From JBFFXF01 sp041569895 (lineage in GTDB: Bacteria > Planctomycetota > UBA8108 > JACQVS01), in contig JBFFXF010000213.1 of NCBI GenBank assembly GCA_041569895.1, forward strand, positions 1 through 13,023: DNA of 13,023 bases. The letters run 5' to 3'. Positions 6,401 to 12,993 of the stretch are shown here, in pieces. Within the stretch, counting starts at the first letter, position 1. Every line of letters begins with the position of its first letter. The translations under genes were made by a program, and so were the position numbers. The notes under the pieces were generated by a model. That model made no database searches. It was not told the origin of the DNA and saw only the letters and a program-made list of their open reading frames with translations.

Positions 6401-8175
6401 ACTTCGCGGCGTTCGCCCTCCTCGGCTCCACCGAGAACAGCATCCTGCTCAACAACGGCGACGACTATTTCCTCTACCACCGGTTCTCGGATAACCGGTG
6501 GGTCCTGCTCCCGTGGGATCTCGACAGCTGCTTCGACGACGAGGGCCAGCGCCTCTTCCGGCCGACCGTCGACGCGATCCAGCGTTTTCTCCGCCATCCC
6601 TTCTACGCGTCGAGTTACTGGTGCGACCTGAGGGAGCTCATCGACAGCGCGTTCGCGCCGGAGCTGATCAACTCGCGAATCGACCACCTGGTGCCGCTGT
6701 TTCCGCCGGGCTTCGTCGGCGGACTCCGCTCGTACGCTTCCGCCCGCCGGGCGTTCATCGAGGCGCGCCTCGTCGGCGAGGTCGAGATCGAGCAGATCAC
6801 CGGCGGCTCCATCTGCGCCGGCGTCGTGGTGCCCGCCGGACCGACCATGTCGCTCATCGGACGCGCGCCCGGCTGCGGCACCGTCGCGGTCACCGTCAAC
6901 GGCGCGCCGGCATCGTGGGATCCGGTCTCGACCACCTGGTCGGCCAGGATGGACGTCGACGCGACGACCGCGCTCACGGTCCTGGCGATCGATCGCGACG
7001 GGGCGGAGGTCGATCGGCTCGAGCTCGAGCTCGAGACCCCGGATGCGATCGCGGGACCGGAGCGGCACGAGCAGGCCGAGGCCAGTCCCCACCTGGCGAT
7101 GAAGGCGGCCGACTTCCAGGCCGTCACCGACCCCGACGAGGACGGCGCCGTGTGGCTCGTCCGGACCGGCGTCGCGAGCGCCCTGGGCGCCCGCGGGCGC
7201 GTGTTGCGCGCCCCCGACGGCGGGCGTCCGGGCGAGACCGGCCAGTCGACGGCGATCTACCGGCTGCTCTTCCGGCGCGCGGGAACCTACCGCGCCTACT
7301 TCCGCGCTCGCGGCTTCGACGGCTCGAGCAATACCTTCTGGCGACCCGCCGAGTTCGACACCGAGCCGGCGGAGCGCCAGCCGGCCAACCGCAGCGGCGC
7401 ATTCGCATGGTTCGACGAGGGCGCCTACGTCGTCACCGACGACGACGTCGCCGGCGAACGCCTTTTCGAGTTTCGCGTCGGTGTTCGCGAGCCGCGGCTG
7501 GAGATCGACGCCATCGTCCTGAGCGTCGATCAGGGAGGTGGAGGGACGCTCGACCCGGCAACGCTCGACGCCATCGTCACCTCGACCGTCGACGATCCGA
7601 TCCCGCCGCGAGCGCGGATCACGGTCGAGCCCGCGACGGAGATCGACCTCGTGCTCGGTCTGGCGAGGGCGACCCTCGACGGCGTCACGTCCCATGACGG
7701 CTCGTGCGGCACCGATGGCCTGGCGTATCTCTGGGAGAAGGTCTCCGGTCCGGAGGGAAGCGTGTTTCGCGACGCGATCGACGCGCCGAGCGTCGAGGTC
7801 GAGTTCCTCGAGCCGGGAGAGTTCGTCTTCCGCCTGACCGTGACGCGACCCGACGGCGACACCGCAGCGTCCGAGGCGACAATCACCGTCACGGGACCGC
7901 CGGTCACGTTCAACTCCTACCTGCTGTGCGACTCCAACAGCGACGGGGAGATCTCGATCTCGGACTCGATCTTCTCGCTGCTCGCGCTCTTCGGGGGCGG
8001 CACGTCGCCGAGGTGCGCGGCAGCGACCGACTGCAACTCCGACGGACGCTTCAACCTCACCGACCCGATCTTCAGCCTCAACTACCTCTTCCTCGCCGGC
8101 GAGTCACCGGCGGCGCCGTTCCCGCAGTGCGATGAGGCTCCGTCGACGGTGTGCGCCACCGCGACGTGCCAGTGA
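3415..8175 (+). CDS. Secreted multidomain CotH-kinase-like protein with lamin-tail domains and dockerin-like tag
   Basis: A 1586-residue exported protein. Residues 1-31 are a signal peptide (RR, hydrophobic core, 'AVRA' cleavage site). Lamin-tail domains follow at about 35-190, 384-506 and 511-660, the first and third opening 'VVINE..YHPA' and closing 'GTPG.PNS'. A beta-sandwich, carbohydrate-binding-like domain lies at about 203-363. A short Ig-like segment (665-780) leads into the CotH-like domain at about 786-1121: 'GLRYRGSSAR' near 830, 'HGIKRLNLNG', 'GNLYRGRSQANLDYRG', 'HYSKVTNE', and 'WVLLPWDLDSCFD' with PWDLD at 1033-1037. After it come an Ig-like segment (1123-1211), a second binding-like domain (1223-1372), a PKD-like domain (1398-1494) and a tag with two loops, DSNSDGEISISD (D1506) and DCNSDGRFNLTD (D1539). 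CotH proteins are atypical kinases in spore coats and also occur in dockerin-bearing exported proteins. Substrate, and activity here, are unknown. Confidence 0.9.
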   Translation: MKQAGRRIGARALLAAAMLALPAMIAPAVRAAGPTVVINEVHYHPADDSRGGEFVELYNFGPDAVDIGGWLLDGARYTFPLGTVIAPGSHLVVAADPGALLDRHEIDPAVIVGPYEGTLDNQGERLRLWNTSGYLVSFVEYQDSDAWPEEPDGLGPSLERLSPLREEVDARAWAASIPVGGTPGRPNSVRVDADPRPRGEIIEVVPAGARWAFFRGREAPPPGWNDLGFDDSGWEFGDAGFGYGDDDDATVLDDMRDTYLTVFIRRTFEIEDPGRVALLTLLVDFDDGFAAWINGQEIARQNVDNTSFDAPATQDHEAGFFERFTVRELDGLLRPGTNVIALSGHNGDLVSSDLTLSPALEVELLPPDLPPAPPPTWEPAPRRLKLNELHPAGEGDGWVEIFNTADEPEDASGFRVLALGPAGGDAAIPAGTVVPPPGHLVLGESQLGFALDGIHALILATDDGRFVDGLNPRVTGPQHSTGRYPDGGGNRVVFTSPTRGAPNAIDLESPVVINEIMYHPAEENAGGEFIELFNRSAEPVDLSGWSFTRGVAFTFPAGLVVQPSGFVVLARDPAAAAAHYAIGDVLGPYEGRLKNDAETLLLRDALGNPRDRVRYADEGSWPESADGLGPSVELVHPGIENRGGAAWAASEGEGTPGAPNSRLTDDPQPYVALVRHRPPVPTSAEPVRVEALVADEREVTAVSLFYEVDESRGGPVEVPMVDDGIGDDGVASNGVWGGDIPPLPDGSIVAFWITADAAGGQSVIAPPDAPRPSFLYEIDDEPHADLRPLYRIVMRADDFRELRSRGNGSDVLLDATFISDDAAYYNRGLRYRGSSARSCNPLSYRVQFDHDVDFHGIKRLNLNGCATGRQWIGLDLLRRTGIPTPRAWFRRLSINGDLQSGWFLRVETIDDAFLEHTMPGDDSGNLYRGRSQANLDYRGEEFGPYRPHYSKVTNELLDDYSDVVDLCFRFDSDTTGDGEFVAAIEERVDADQWARYFAAFALLGSTENSILLNNGDDYFLYHRFSDNRWVLLPWDLDSCFDDEGQRLFRPTVDAIQRFLRHPFYASSYWCDLRELIDSAFAPELINSRIDHLVPLFPPGFVGGLRSYASARRAFIEARLVGEVEIEQITGGSICAGVVVPAGPTMSLIGRAPGCGTVAVTVNGAPASWDPVSTTWSARMDVDATTALTVLAIDRDGAEVDRLELELETPDAIAGPERHEQAEASPHLAMKAADFQAVTDPDEDGAVWLVRTGVASALGARGRVLRAPDGGRPGETGQSTAIYRLLFRRAGTYRAYFRARGFDGSSNTFWRPAEFDTEPAERQPANRSGAFAWFDEGAYVVTDDDVAGERLFEFRVGVREPRLEIDAIVLSVDQGGGGTLDPATLDAIVTSTVDDPIPPRARITVEPATEIDLVLGLARATLDGVTSHDGSCGTDGLAYLWEKVSGPEGSVFRDAIDAPSVEVEFLEPGEFVFRLTVTRPDGDTAASEATITVTGPPVTFNSYLLCDSNSDGEISISDSIFSLLALFGGGTSPRCAAATDCNSDGRFNLTDPIFSLNYLFLAGESPAAPFPQCDEAPSTVCATATCQ

Positions 8176-8189
8176 GGTGAGGGGCGCTG

Positions 8190-8202
8190 CCGGCCGCGCC
8201 GG
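8190..8202. terminator. Possible short hairpin between convergent genes
   Basis: CCGGC-CGC-GCCGG forms a 5-bp GC stem with a 3-nt loop, in the 33-bp gap between the stops of two convergent genes (8175 + and 8209 -). It has no T tract on either strand, so it is a weak candidate for a bidirectional terminator. In DNA this GC-rich such dyads also arise by chance. Confidence 0.2.
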
Positions 8203-8208
8203 TCCGGA

Positions 8209-10383
8209 TCACTCCTGCGCGCCGAGTCGCTCGAGGAGCCTCGCGACTTTCGCCAGTCCCGCCATGCGAGCGAACCCGAGCAGCGTGTAGCCGTACTGGT
8301 CGCGGTAGTTGAGGTCACGCGTCCGCGTGAGGAACTCGGTCGCGAGGCTCTCGTCCTCGAGACGGAGCGCGTACATCGCGTAGGACGTGCCCCAGATGGT
8401 GCCGCGATCGGGATCGGCGCCGTTCTCGAGCAGGATGCGGAGGATGCGGCGGTCGACACCGACACCGAGTGCGTACGCGAGGGGCGTCGCGCCGGTGACG
8501 ATCCTCAGGTTGACGTCGGCGCCGGCCCGGACGAGGGTCTTCACGAGGTCGACCCGATTCCACGCGATCGCGAGCGAGAGCGCGCTCTGCTGATCCTGGG
8601 TGACGGCGTCCGCGTCGGGCTCCCAGTCGAGCAGATCCTGAACGTTCGCCGCCGAGTTCCGGCTGACCGCCTCGATCAGCGCCGTCGAGCCGCGACGGTC
8701 GCGGTGATCGACGTTTGCGCCGCGGCCGAGGAGGAGACGGATGATGGTCGAGCACGCGTCGTTCTCACGGCATGCCACGATCAGCGGTGTCTCGTCGCGC
8801 AGATTCGTGGCGTTGACGTCGGCCCCGTGCTCGATCAGGAGGCGCACGCAGTGCTCCTGTCCGGCCCAGCACGCGTGGTGCAACAGCGTGTCGCCCGCCC
8901 GGTCACGCGTCATGATGTCGAGCGACCCGAGGCAGCGCTCGAGTCGTCCGAGCGCGCCCTGCTCCACGGCCAGGATCGCCGTGCGCAGGAGCACCGGCGG
9001 GTGCGCCCAGAGGCTCTCGTCCTCAGCGCAGATGTGCGCCAGCGCGTCCGAGGCGATATTCCGGCGCTTCTCGTCCTCGTCATCGAGCATGTCACGCAGA
9101 GTCGGGACAGCCGCCCGCGCCGCGGGGCCGAGGTCACCGAGCGCGATCCCGGCCGAACGGGCCACCTCCGCGTCGAAGTCGCTCACCAGGTCGACCAGGT
9201 GTTTCACGATACGCGGATCCGAGCCGAGCGTCGCGGCGGCGCGAATCGCGGCAAGCCGCACGTCGCGATCCGCGTCGTCGAGATTGCTCAGGATCGCGTC
9301 GACGAGCTCGCGACTGACCGGGCGCAGGACGGTGAGCGCGTGCGCGGCCGCGATACGAACCCGCGGAGAGTCGTCGCCGAGAGCGTCGAGCAGAGCGAGC
9401 ACGACGTCGTCGGTCGCTCGGCCGACGGCGGCGAGGGCCTCCGCTGCGGCGACCTGCAGCATCTCGTCGCGTTTCAGGACCGCCGCCGCGAGCGGACCGA
9501 CAGAGTGCGCGGACGCCGCCGGAATGCGTCCGAGCGCCCGCGCCGCCTCGACGCGGACCATCGGCGCCGGATCGGAGATCGCCGCGATGAGGCTTCGCGT
9601 GACGGGGTACGCGGCGTCTCCCATGGAGCCGAGCATCTCGGCTGCGGCGCGGCGCGTCCCGGCGTCGTTGCTCCGCTGCAGCAGCCTCTCGATCGCCGGC
9701 GCCGCCGGCGCCCCGACGCGCTCGAGCGCACGGATCGCCCGGCAACGGACTCCGGCGTCCCGGTCGAGGAGGCGACGCGACAGCGCCGGGACCGCCTCGA
9801 TCGCCGGCGGGCCGATGCGCTCGAGCACGGAGATCGCGATCCAGCGCACCCACTCGTCGCCGTCGGAGAGTCGTCGCACGAGCGCGTCGACGGCGTTCAC
9901 TGCCGCTTCGCCGATCTTCTCGAGCGCGCCCACCGCGGCGCGGGCGACATCCCGATCCTCGTCGTTGAGACGCTCGACCAGCGACACCGCGACCTCGGCC
10001 GCCGGCGGCCCGATCTCCCCGATCGCCTCGGCAGCCGCCCAGCGCACCCAGGCGTCGTCGTCGACGAGGGCCTCGCGCAGCTCGGCCAGCGCGGGGGCAG
10101 CGGATGCTCCCTGCCGCCCCAGCGCGAACGCCGCGAGCCATCGCACGTCACGATCGTCGTGGGAGAGGAGCTCTCGAAGGGGCGGGAGCGCGGACGCGCC
10201 GAGTCGTCCCAGGGCGGACGCGGCGGACCAGCGATCCGAGAAGCGCCCGGTGCGGAGCTGATCGACGAGCACGCGGACGGTCTCCGCGACGCGATCGCGC
10301 ACCCGTGCCGGCTCTGGCCGACAGGTGTCGAACAGGTCAGGCGCTCCGAGATCCGGGTACTCGAGCGAGGCGGCGGTTGTCAT
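8209..10383 (-). CDS. HEAT-repeat / ankyrin-repeat fusion protein
   Basis: A 724-residue protein with no signal peptide or membrane segment, so probably cytoplasmic and a protein-interaction scaffold. About 13 HEAT repeats of the PBS-lyase type (32-33 residues, pattern 'D..VR..AA.ALG.IG..A..AV..L...L.D.D') run from residue 48 to about 470. Examples are 'RDVRWLAAFALGRQG' and 'AWVRWAAAEAIGEIG'. A linker with a helix pair (470-493) leads into seven ankyrin repeats at 494-724, such as 'GDTLLHHACWAGQEHCVRLL' and 'LVRAGADVNLR'. No catalytic motif is seen. The start at ATG 10383 is chosen because the repeats begin 50 residues later. The frame stays open to 10653, but that extension overlaps the preceding gene and has no domain character. 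No Shine-Dalgarno is visible. The upstream neighbour on the same strand is the sensor kinase, 226 bp away. Confidence 0.9.
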   Translation of the reverse strand: MTTAASLEYPDLGAPDLFDTCRPEPARVRDRVAETVRVLVDQLRTGRFSDRWSAASALGRLGASALPPLRELLSHDDRDVRWLAAFALGRQGASAAPALAELREALVDDDAWVRWAAAEAIGEIGPPAAEVAVSLVERLNDEDRDVARAAVGALEKIGEAAVNAVDALVRRLSDGDEWVRWIAISVLERIGPPAIEAVPALSRRLLDRDAGVRCRAIRALERVGAPAAPAIERLLQRSNDAGTRRAAAEMLGSMGDAAYPVTRSLIAAISDPAPMVRVEAARALGRIPAASAHSVGPLAAAVLKRDEMLQVAAAEALAAVGRATDDVVLALLDALGDDSPRVRIAAAHALTVLRPVSRELVDAILSNLDDADRDVRLAAIRAAATLGSDPRIVKHLVDLVSDFDAEVARSAGIALGDLGPAARAAVPTLRDMLDDEDEKRRNIASDALAHICAEDESLWAHPPVLLRTAILAVEQGALGRLERCLGSLDIMTRDRAGDTLLHHACWAGQEHCVRLLIEHGADVNATNLRDETPLIVACRENDACSTIIRLLLGRGANVDHRDRRGSTALIEAVSRNSAANVQDLLDWEPDADAVTQDQQSALSLAIAWNRVDLVKTLVRAGADVNLRIVTGATPLAYALGVGVDRRILRILLENGADPDRGTIWGTSYAMYALRLEDESLATEFLTRTRDLNYRDQYGYTLLGFARMAGLAKVARLLERLGAQE

Positions 10384-10609
10384 GGGCGGCGGAACGTATT
10401 CGGGGATCGGGCGGTGGCCGGCGGACGGCGTGATAATCCATGCAATTCGGGGACCCGGATGGTGCAGAAAACCCTGTAAAACGCTTGCGAAACTCGTCCG
10501 GAGCGGGTTGATCGAGGGGTCGGAGCACGCGCTGGCGAGCGTGACTTTTTTCGCGGTGCGGCGACGCTCGTGCGCGCCTTTGATCGGCGCCGGGGGTCCC
10601 CGTCGCGGC
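10384..10609. other. 226-bp gap between sensor kinase and HEAT-ankyrin genes
   Basis: This gap is less GC-rich than its surroundings (on the minus strand AAAAAAGTC near 10551, CGTTTTACAGGGTTTTC near 10480, GAATTGCATGGATTATC near 10443). It could hold a separate minus-strand promoter for the HEAT-ankyrin gene, but no convincing -35/-10 pair was found. No hairpin plus T-run terminator is visible on the minus strand after the kinase stop, so read-through is possible. Confidence 0.4.
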
Positions 10610-12730
10610 TCAGCCCTGCGCGACGGTGTTCCAGATAACGTTCCTGACCGCACCTACGACGGCGTCCGGATTCCCCGCCGGAGCGAGGTCATCGGCGCCC
10701 GCGCCGAAGCAGCGTCGCGTCATCTCGTCGGTCCTTTCGGGCACCAGGGCGATCAGCGGCGTCGACGGGAGCTCGCTCCGCAGGGATCTCGCGGTTTCAT
10801 CGCCGCTCGATTTTTCCGTCAGGAAGTCGAGGACGATGACGTCAGGCCGCCGCTTCGCGTCCATCTCCTTGACACGTGCGACCAGCCCCGGTCCCCCGCG
10901 AGCGAGCTCGACGGTCGCGCCGATGGCGGCGAGCTCCGCCTGGATCCGCTGCGCGACGCGCACGTCGTCGAGCGCGACGATGACGGACGCCGAGAAGGTC
11001 ACCGCGTCCGACGAAGGGCTCCCTTTCTTTTCCGGCGCGTGCCCCTCCTCGAGCGCCGGCGGCTCGTCGACGAGCTCGATCCCCTCGAGTGGCCCGGTCG
11101 GCACGACGAGATTGAAGATGCTCCCCTTGCCGGGCGCGCTGTTGACCGTGATGTCGCCCCCGAGGAGACCGGCGATGCGCTTGCTGATCGTCAGGCCGAG
11201 GGCGACGCCCGCGTCGCGACCGGCGGACTTCTCCGCGGTGGCGAACGGCTGGAACACCTGCTCGCGCTCGTCGCTCGAGAGACCGGCGCCCATGTCCATG
11301 ACGTGGATCTCGAGCCCACCCTCGCCGTCCGGAGCGTCCTCTCCCTCGAGCGTGTTGATGAGGACGAGGACGGTTCCCGTGGCGGTGAATCGGATGGCGT
11401 TGGAGAAGAGATTCTTGAGCACATAGGCGAGCTTCTTCGGATCCGTCCGGATGCTCGCGGGCACGGGCGTGACGTACTCGATCCTGAGCTCGAGCCCCTT
11501 GGACACCACCTGCTCCCGCACCAGGTCGTGGCTGTCACGCAGGATCCTGGCGGTCGCGCACGGCACGTTCCGGAGCGCGAGATCGCCGGCGCTGATCTTC
11601 GCGTACTCGGCTATGTCGCTGATCAGCTCGAGCAGGAAGCGACCATGGGCGACGATCGCTCGCGCGGTCTCGGTGGCGCGCGTGTCCTCCGATGTCGAGA
11701 GGGCCTGTGCGCGCGCGACGATCTCGGCGATCTCCCGGTCGAACTCGCGAGCGAGCGATGCGAGGACATCGCTCCTGGCCTCGCTGGCGACGAGCTCCCT
11801 GCGCGCCCGATCGCCGAGTCGCTCGCGCGTGACCTCGAGCTCGAGCTTCGCCTTCTCGAGCTCGCGCTCACGCTCCTCGAGTGAGAGCATGGTGTCGGCC
11901 TGGCCTCCCAGCGCGCCCGCAAAGACGAGCAGCACGACGAGGACGACCACGGCGGTCGTCCCCAGGATCGACCAGCCGACCGGACGCGTGGCGGCGTACG
12001 CCTCATCGCGGTGATGGGCGATCGCCAGGCGCCACGTCGACCCCTCAATCGGCGGCGGTAGCCGGAGGGCGCGGCTGCTCGCCACCACCGAACCGGTCTC
12101 CGCGGACGGAAGCGACGCCAGCACGACCGCCCCGTTCTGCCGGAGCACCTTTCCCGACGCGCTGGTGATCCCCCCCCACCAGTGCGCCCCCTCGCCGAAC
12201 ATGCCGGCGAGCGACACGACGGCGCAGACCGAGCCCTGTGATCGGGGATCGCCGGCGACGAGGACGATCTCATCACCCGGGTGAGCGTCCTCGATCGAGA
12301 TCGACACGGATCCGGTCGCGAGGTCGCGGGATTGCCGCGACACCTCGCCCCCGACACGGCGGTCGTCGCTCGAGAGAACGACGCGACCGCCGGCATCGAC
12401 CAGATCGATCGCGACGACGGCCGGGGTCACCTCGGCGGCCGCGACGAGGATGGCGGAAGCGCGTCGCCGCGCCCCGCCGTCGGTGACGGCCTGCACGAGC
12501 TCGCCGTCTGACGCCAGTCGCGCGACCGCTCCCGCGACGGAGCCGAGCGTCCGCTCGACACGCTCGGCGGCGAGCCCGCACTCGCGGTCGAGCCGCGCGT
12601 CCGCCTGCTGGCGAAGCGCTCGACCGCTGCGGTGATGGACAACCAGACCGCCGGCCACGATCGCGACCACGATCAGGCCGCAACACGTGAGCAGTCCACG
12701 CAGTCCCTGAGAATCACGCTCGATCGCCAT
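10610..12730 (-). CDS. Membrane hybrid sensor kinase homologue with degenerate catalytic residues
   Basis: 706 residues from ATG 12730. TM1 about 13-31, an extracytoplasmic sensor region about 32-252 (Cache-like in size, not firmly assigned), TM2 about 253-276, then a coiled coil about 280-315. The dimerisation helices (318-380) are recognisable, including 'LLELISDIAEYAKISAGDL', but the 'FLANMSHEIRTP' position reads 'VLASLAREFDRE', with Arg328 in place of the phosphoacceptor His. The ATPase domain keeps the N box (Asn440, Asn444), DxGxG (Asp479, Gly481, Gly483) and the F box; its G2 box is GVALGL instead of GxGLGL. The C-terminal receiver (about 582-700) keeps Asp588/Asp589 and phosphoacceptor Asp635, but Val663 and Ala685 replace the switch Thr and Lys. 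ATP binding is plausible; His-to-Asp phosphotransfer is not. GTG 12742 is an alternative start; neither has a clear ribosome-binding site. It precedes the HEAT-ankyrin gene on the same strand. Confidence 0.92.
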   Translation of the reverse strand: MAIERDSQGLRGLLTCCGLIVVAIVAGGLVVHHRSGRALRQQADARLDRECGLAAERVERTLGSVAGAVARLASDGELVQAVTDGGARRRASAILVAAAEVTPAVVAIDLVDAGGRVVLSSDDRRVGGEVSRQSRDLATGSVSISIEDAHPGDEIVLVAGDPRSQGSVCAVVSLAGMFGEGAHWWGGITSASGKVLRQNGAVVLASLPSAETGSVVASSRALRLPPPIEGSTWRLAIAHHRDEAYAATRPVGWSILGTTAVVVLVVLLVFAGALGGQADTMLSLEERERELEKAKLELEVTRERLGDRARRELVASEARSDVLASLAREFDREIAEIVARAQALSTSEDTRATETARAIVAHGRFLLELISDIAEYAKISAGDLALRNVPCATARILRDSHDLVREQVVSKGLELRIEYVTPVPASIRTDPKKLAYVLKNLFSNAIRFTATGTVLVLINTLEGEDAPDGEGGLEIHVMDMGAGLSSDEREQVFQPFATAEKSAGRDAGVALGLTISKRIAGLLGGDITVNSAPGKGSIFNLVVPTGPLEGIELVDEPPALEEGHAPEKKGSPSSDAVTFSASVIVALDDVRVAQRIQAELAAIGATVELARGGPGLVARVKEMDAKRRPDVIVLDFLTEKSSGDETARSLRSELPSTPLIALVPERTDEMTRRCFGAGADDLAPAGNPDAVVGAVRNVIWNTVAQG

Positions 12731-12766
12731 GCCAGGCGTCACTCACACACACGGCGGTCGAGGCCG

Positions 12767-12778
12767 CCGGATTTCCGG
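12767..12778. promoter_or_regulatory. 12-bp palindrome just upstream of the sensor kinase
   Basis: CCGGATTTCCGG pairs as CCGGA-TT-TCCGG, 37-48 bp before the kinase ATG. It directly overlaps the end of a second dyad (GGCGG, 6-nt loop, CCGCC; 12753-12768). The position fits a leader hairpin or operator, but there is no evidence of a binding protein. Confidence 0.25.
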
Positions 12779-12863
12779 ACGTTCGGGTTTCGGAGTGCCG
12801 AGCTCCCTGCAACGGATGGCATCGGATCGAAAGCGGACGGCCTGAAGAGCAGGAACCTGTTTT

Positions 12864-12885
12864 CCGGGAACTTGGCCCTTCCCGG
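12864..12885. promoter_or_regulatory. Dyad CCGGGAA-N8-TTCCCGG upstream of the sensor kinase
   Basis: A perfect 7-bp inverted repeat with an 8-nt spacer, about 134-155 bp upstream of the kinase start. The size and spacing fit an operator or a stem-loop. There is no T-run next to it, so a terminator is less likely. Confidence 0.3.
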
Positions 12886-12940
12886 CCGTCCTCGGCATCG
12901 AACACGTCGAGGGGGCGGATGACGTTCGACGGGGACGGGA

Positions 12941-12967
12941 ACGCAGATGACGCAGATTACGCAGACG
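12941..12967. repeat. Three tandem 9-bp CGCAGATT units
   Basis: ACGCAGATG, ACGCAGATT and ACGCAGACG follow one another without gaps. It is the same family and the same orientation as the cluster at 2921-3005, about 10 kb away, and again lies upstream of a minus-strand gene. Confidence 0.85.
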
Positions 12968-12993
12968 GGGGACTCCGTGTCCTCGGCATTGGT

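Noticed and set aside
4939..7695. 918-codon open frame on the minus strand opposite the CotH-family gene
   Set aside because: It lies entirely antisense to a gene with clear domains. Its product is Arg/Val/Asp-rich low-complexity sequence with no domain, as expected from GC-rich codon usage read on the opposite strand.
8704..10479. 591-codon and 506-codon open frames on the plus strand
   Set aside because: Both are antisense to the HEAT-ankyrin gene. Their apparent periodicity (repeated Arg/Asp-rich blocks) mirrors the HEAT repeats of the real gene.
10526..10551. Plus-strand hairpin CACGC-N8-GCGTG followed by six T
   Set aside because: It has the form of an intrinsic terminator, but only for plus-strand transcription, and no plus-strand gene ends nearby. 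The stem is short. Probably chance, or relevant only to antisense transcription.
10384..10653. 90-residue N-terminal extension of the HEAT-ankyrin protein
   Set aside because: It would overlap the end of the sensor kinase gene by 44 bp, has no domain or signal character, and crosses the less GC-rich gap.
10325..11884. 519-codon open frame on the plus strand
   Set aside because: It is antisense to the sensor kinase, crosses the intergenic gap, and has no recognisable domain.
12714..12922. Short open frames of 63 (-) and 96 (+) codons upstream of the sensor kinase
   Set aside because: Both overlap the kinase start, lack ribosome-binding sites and have no coding composition.
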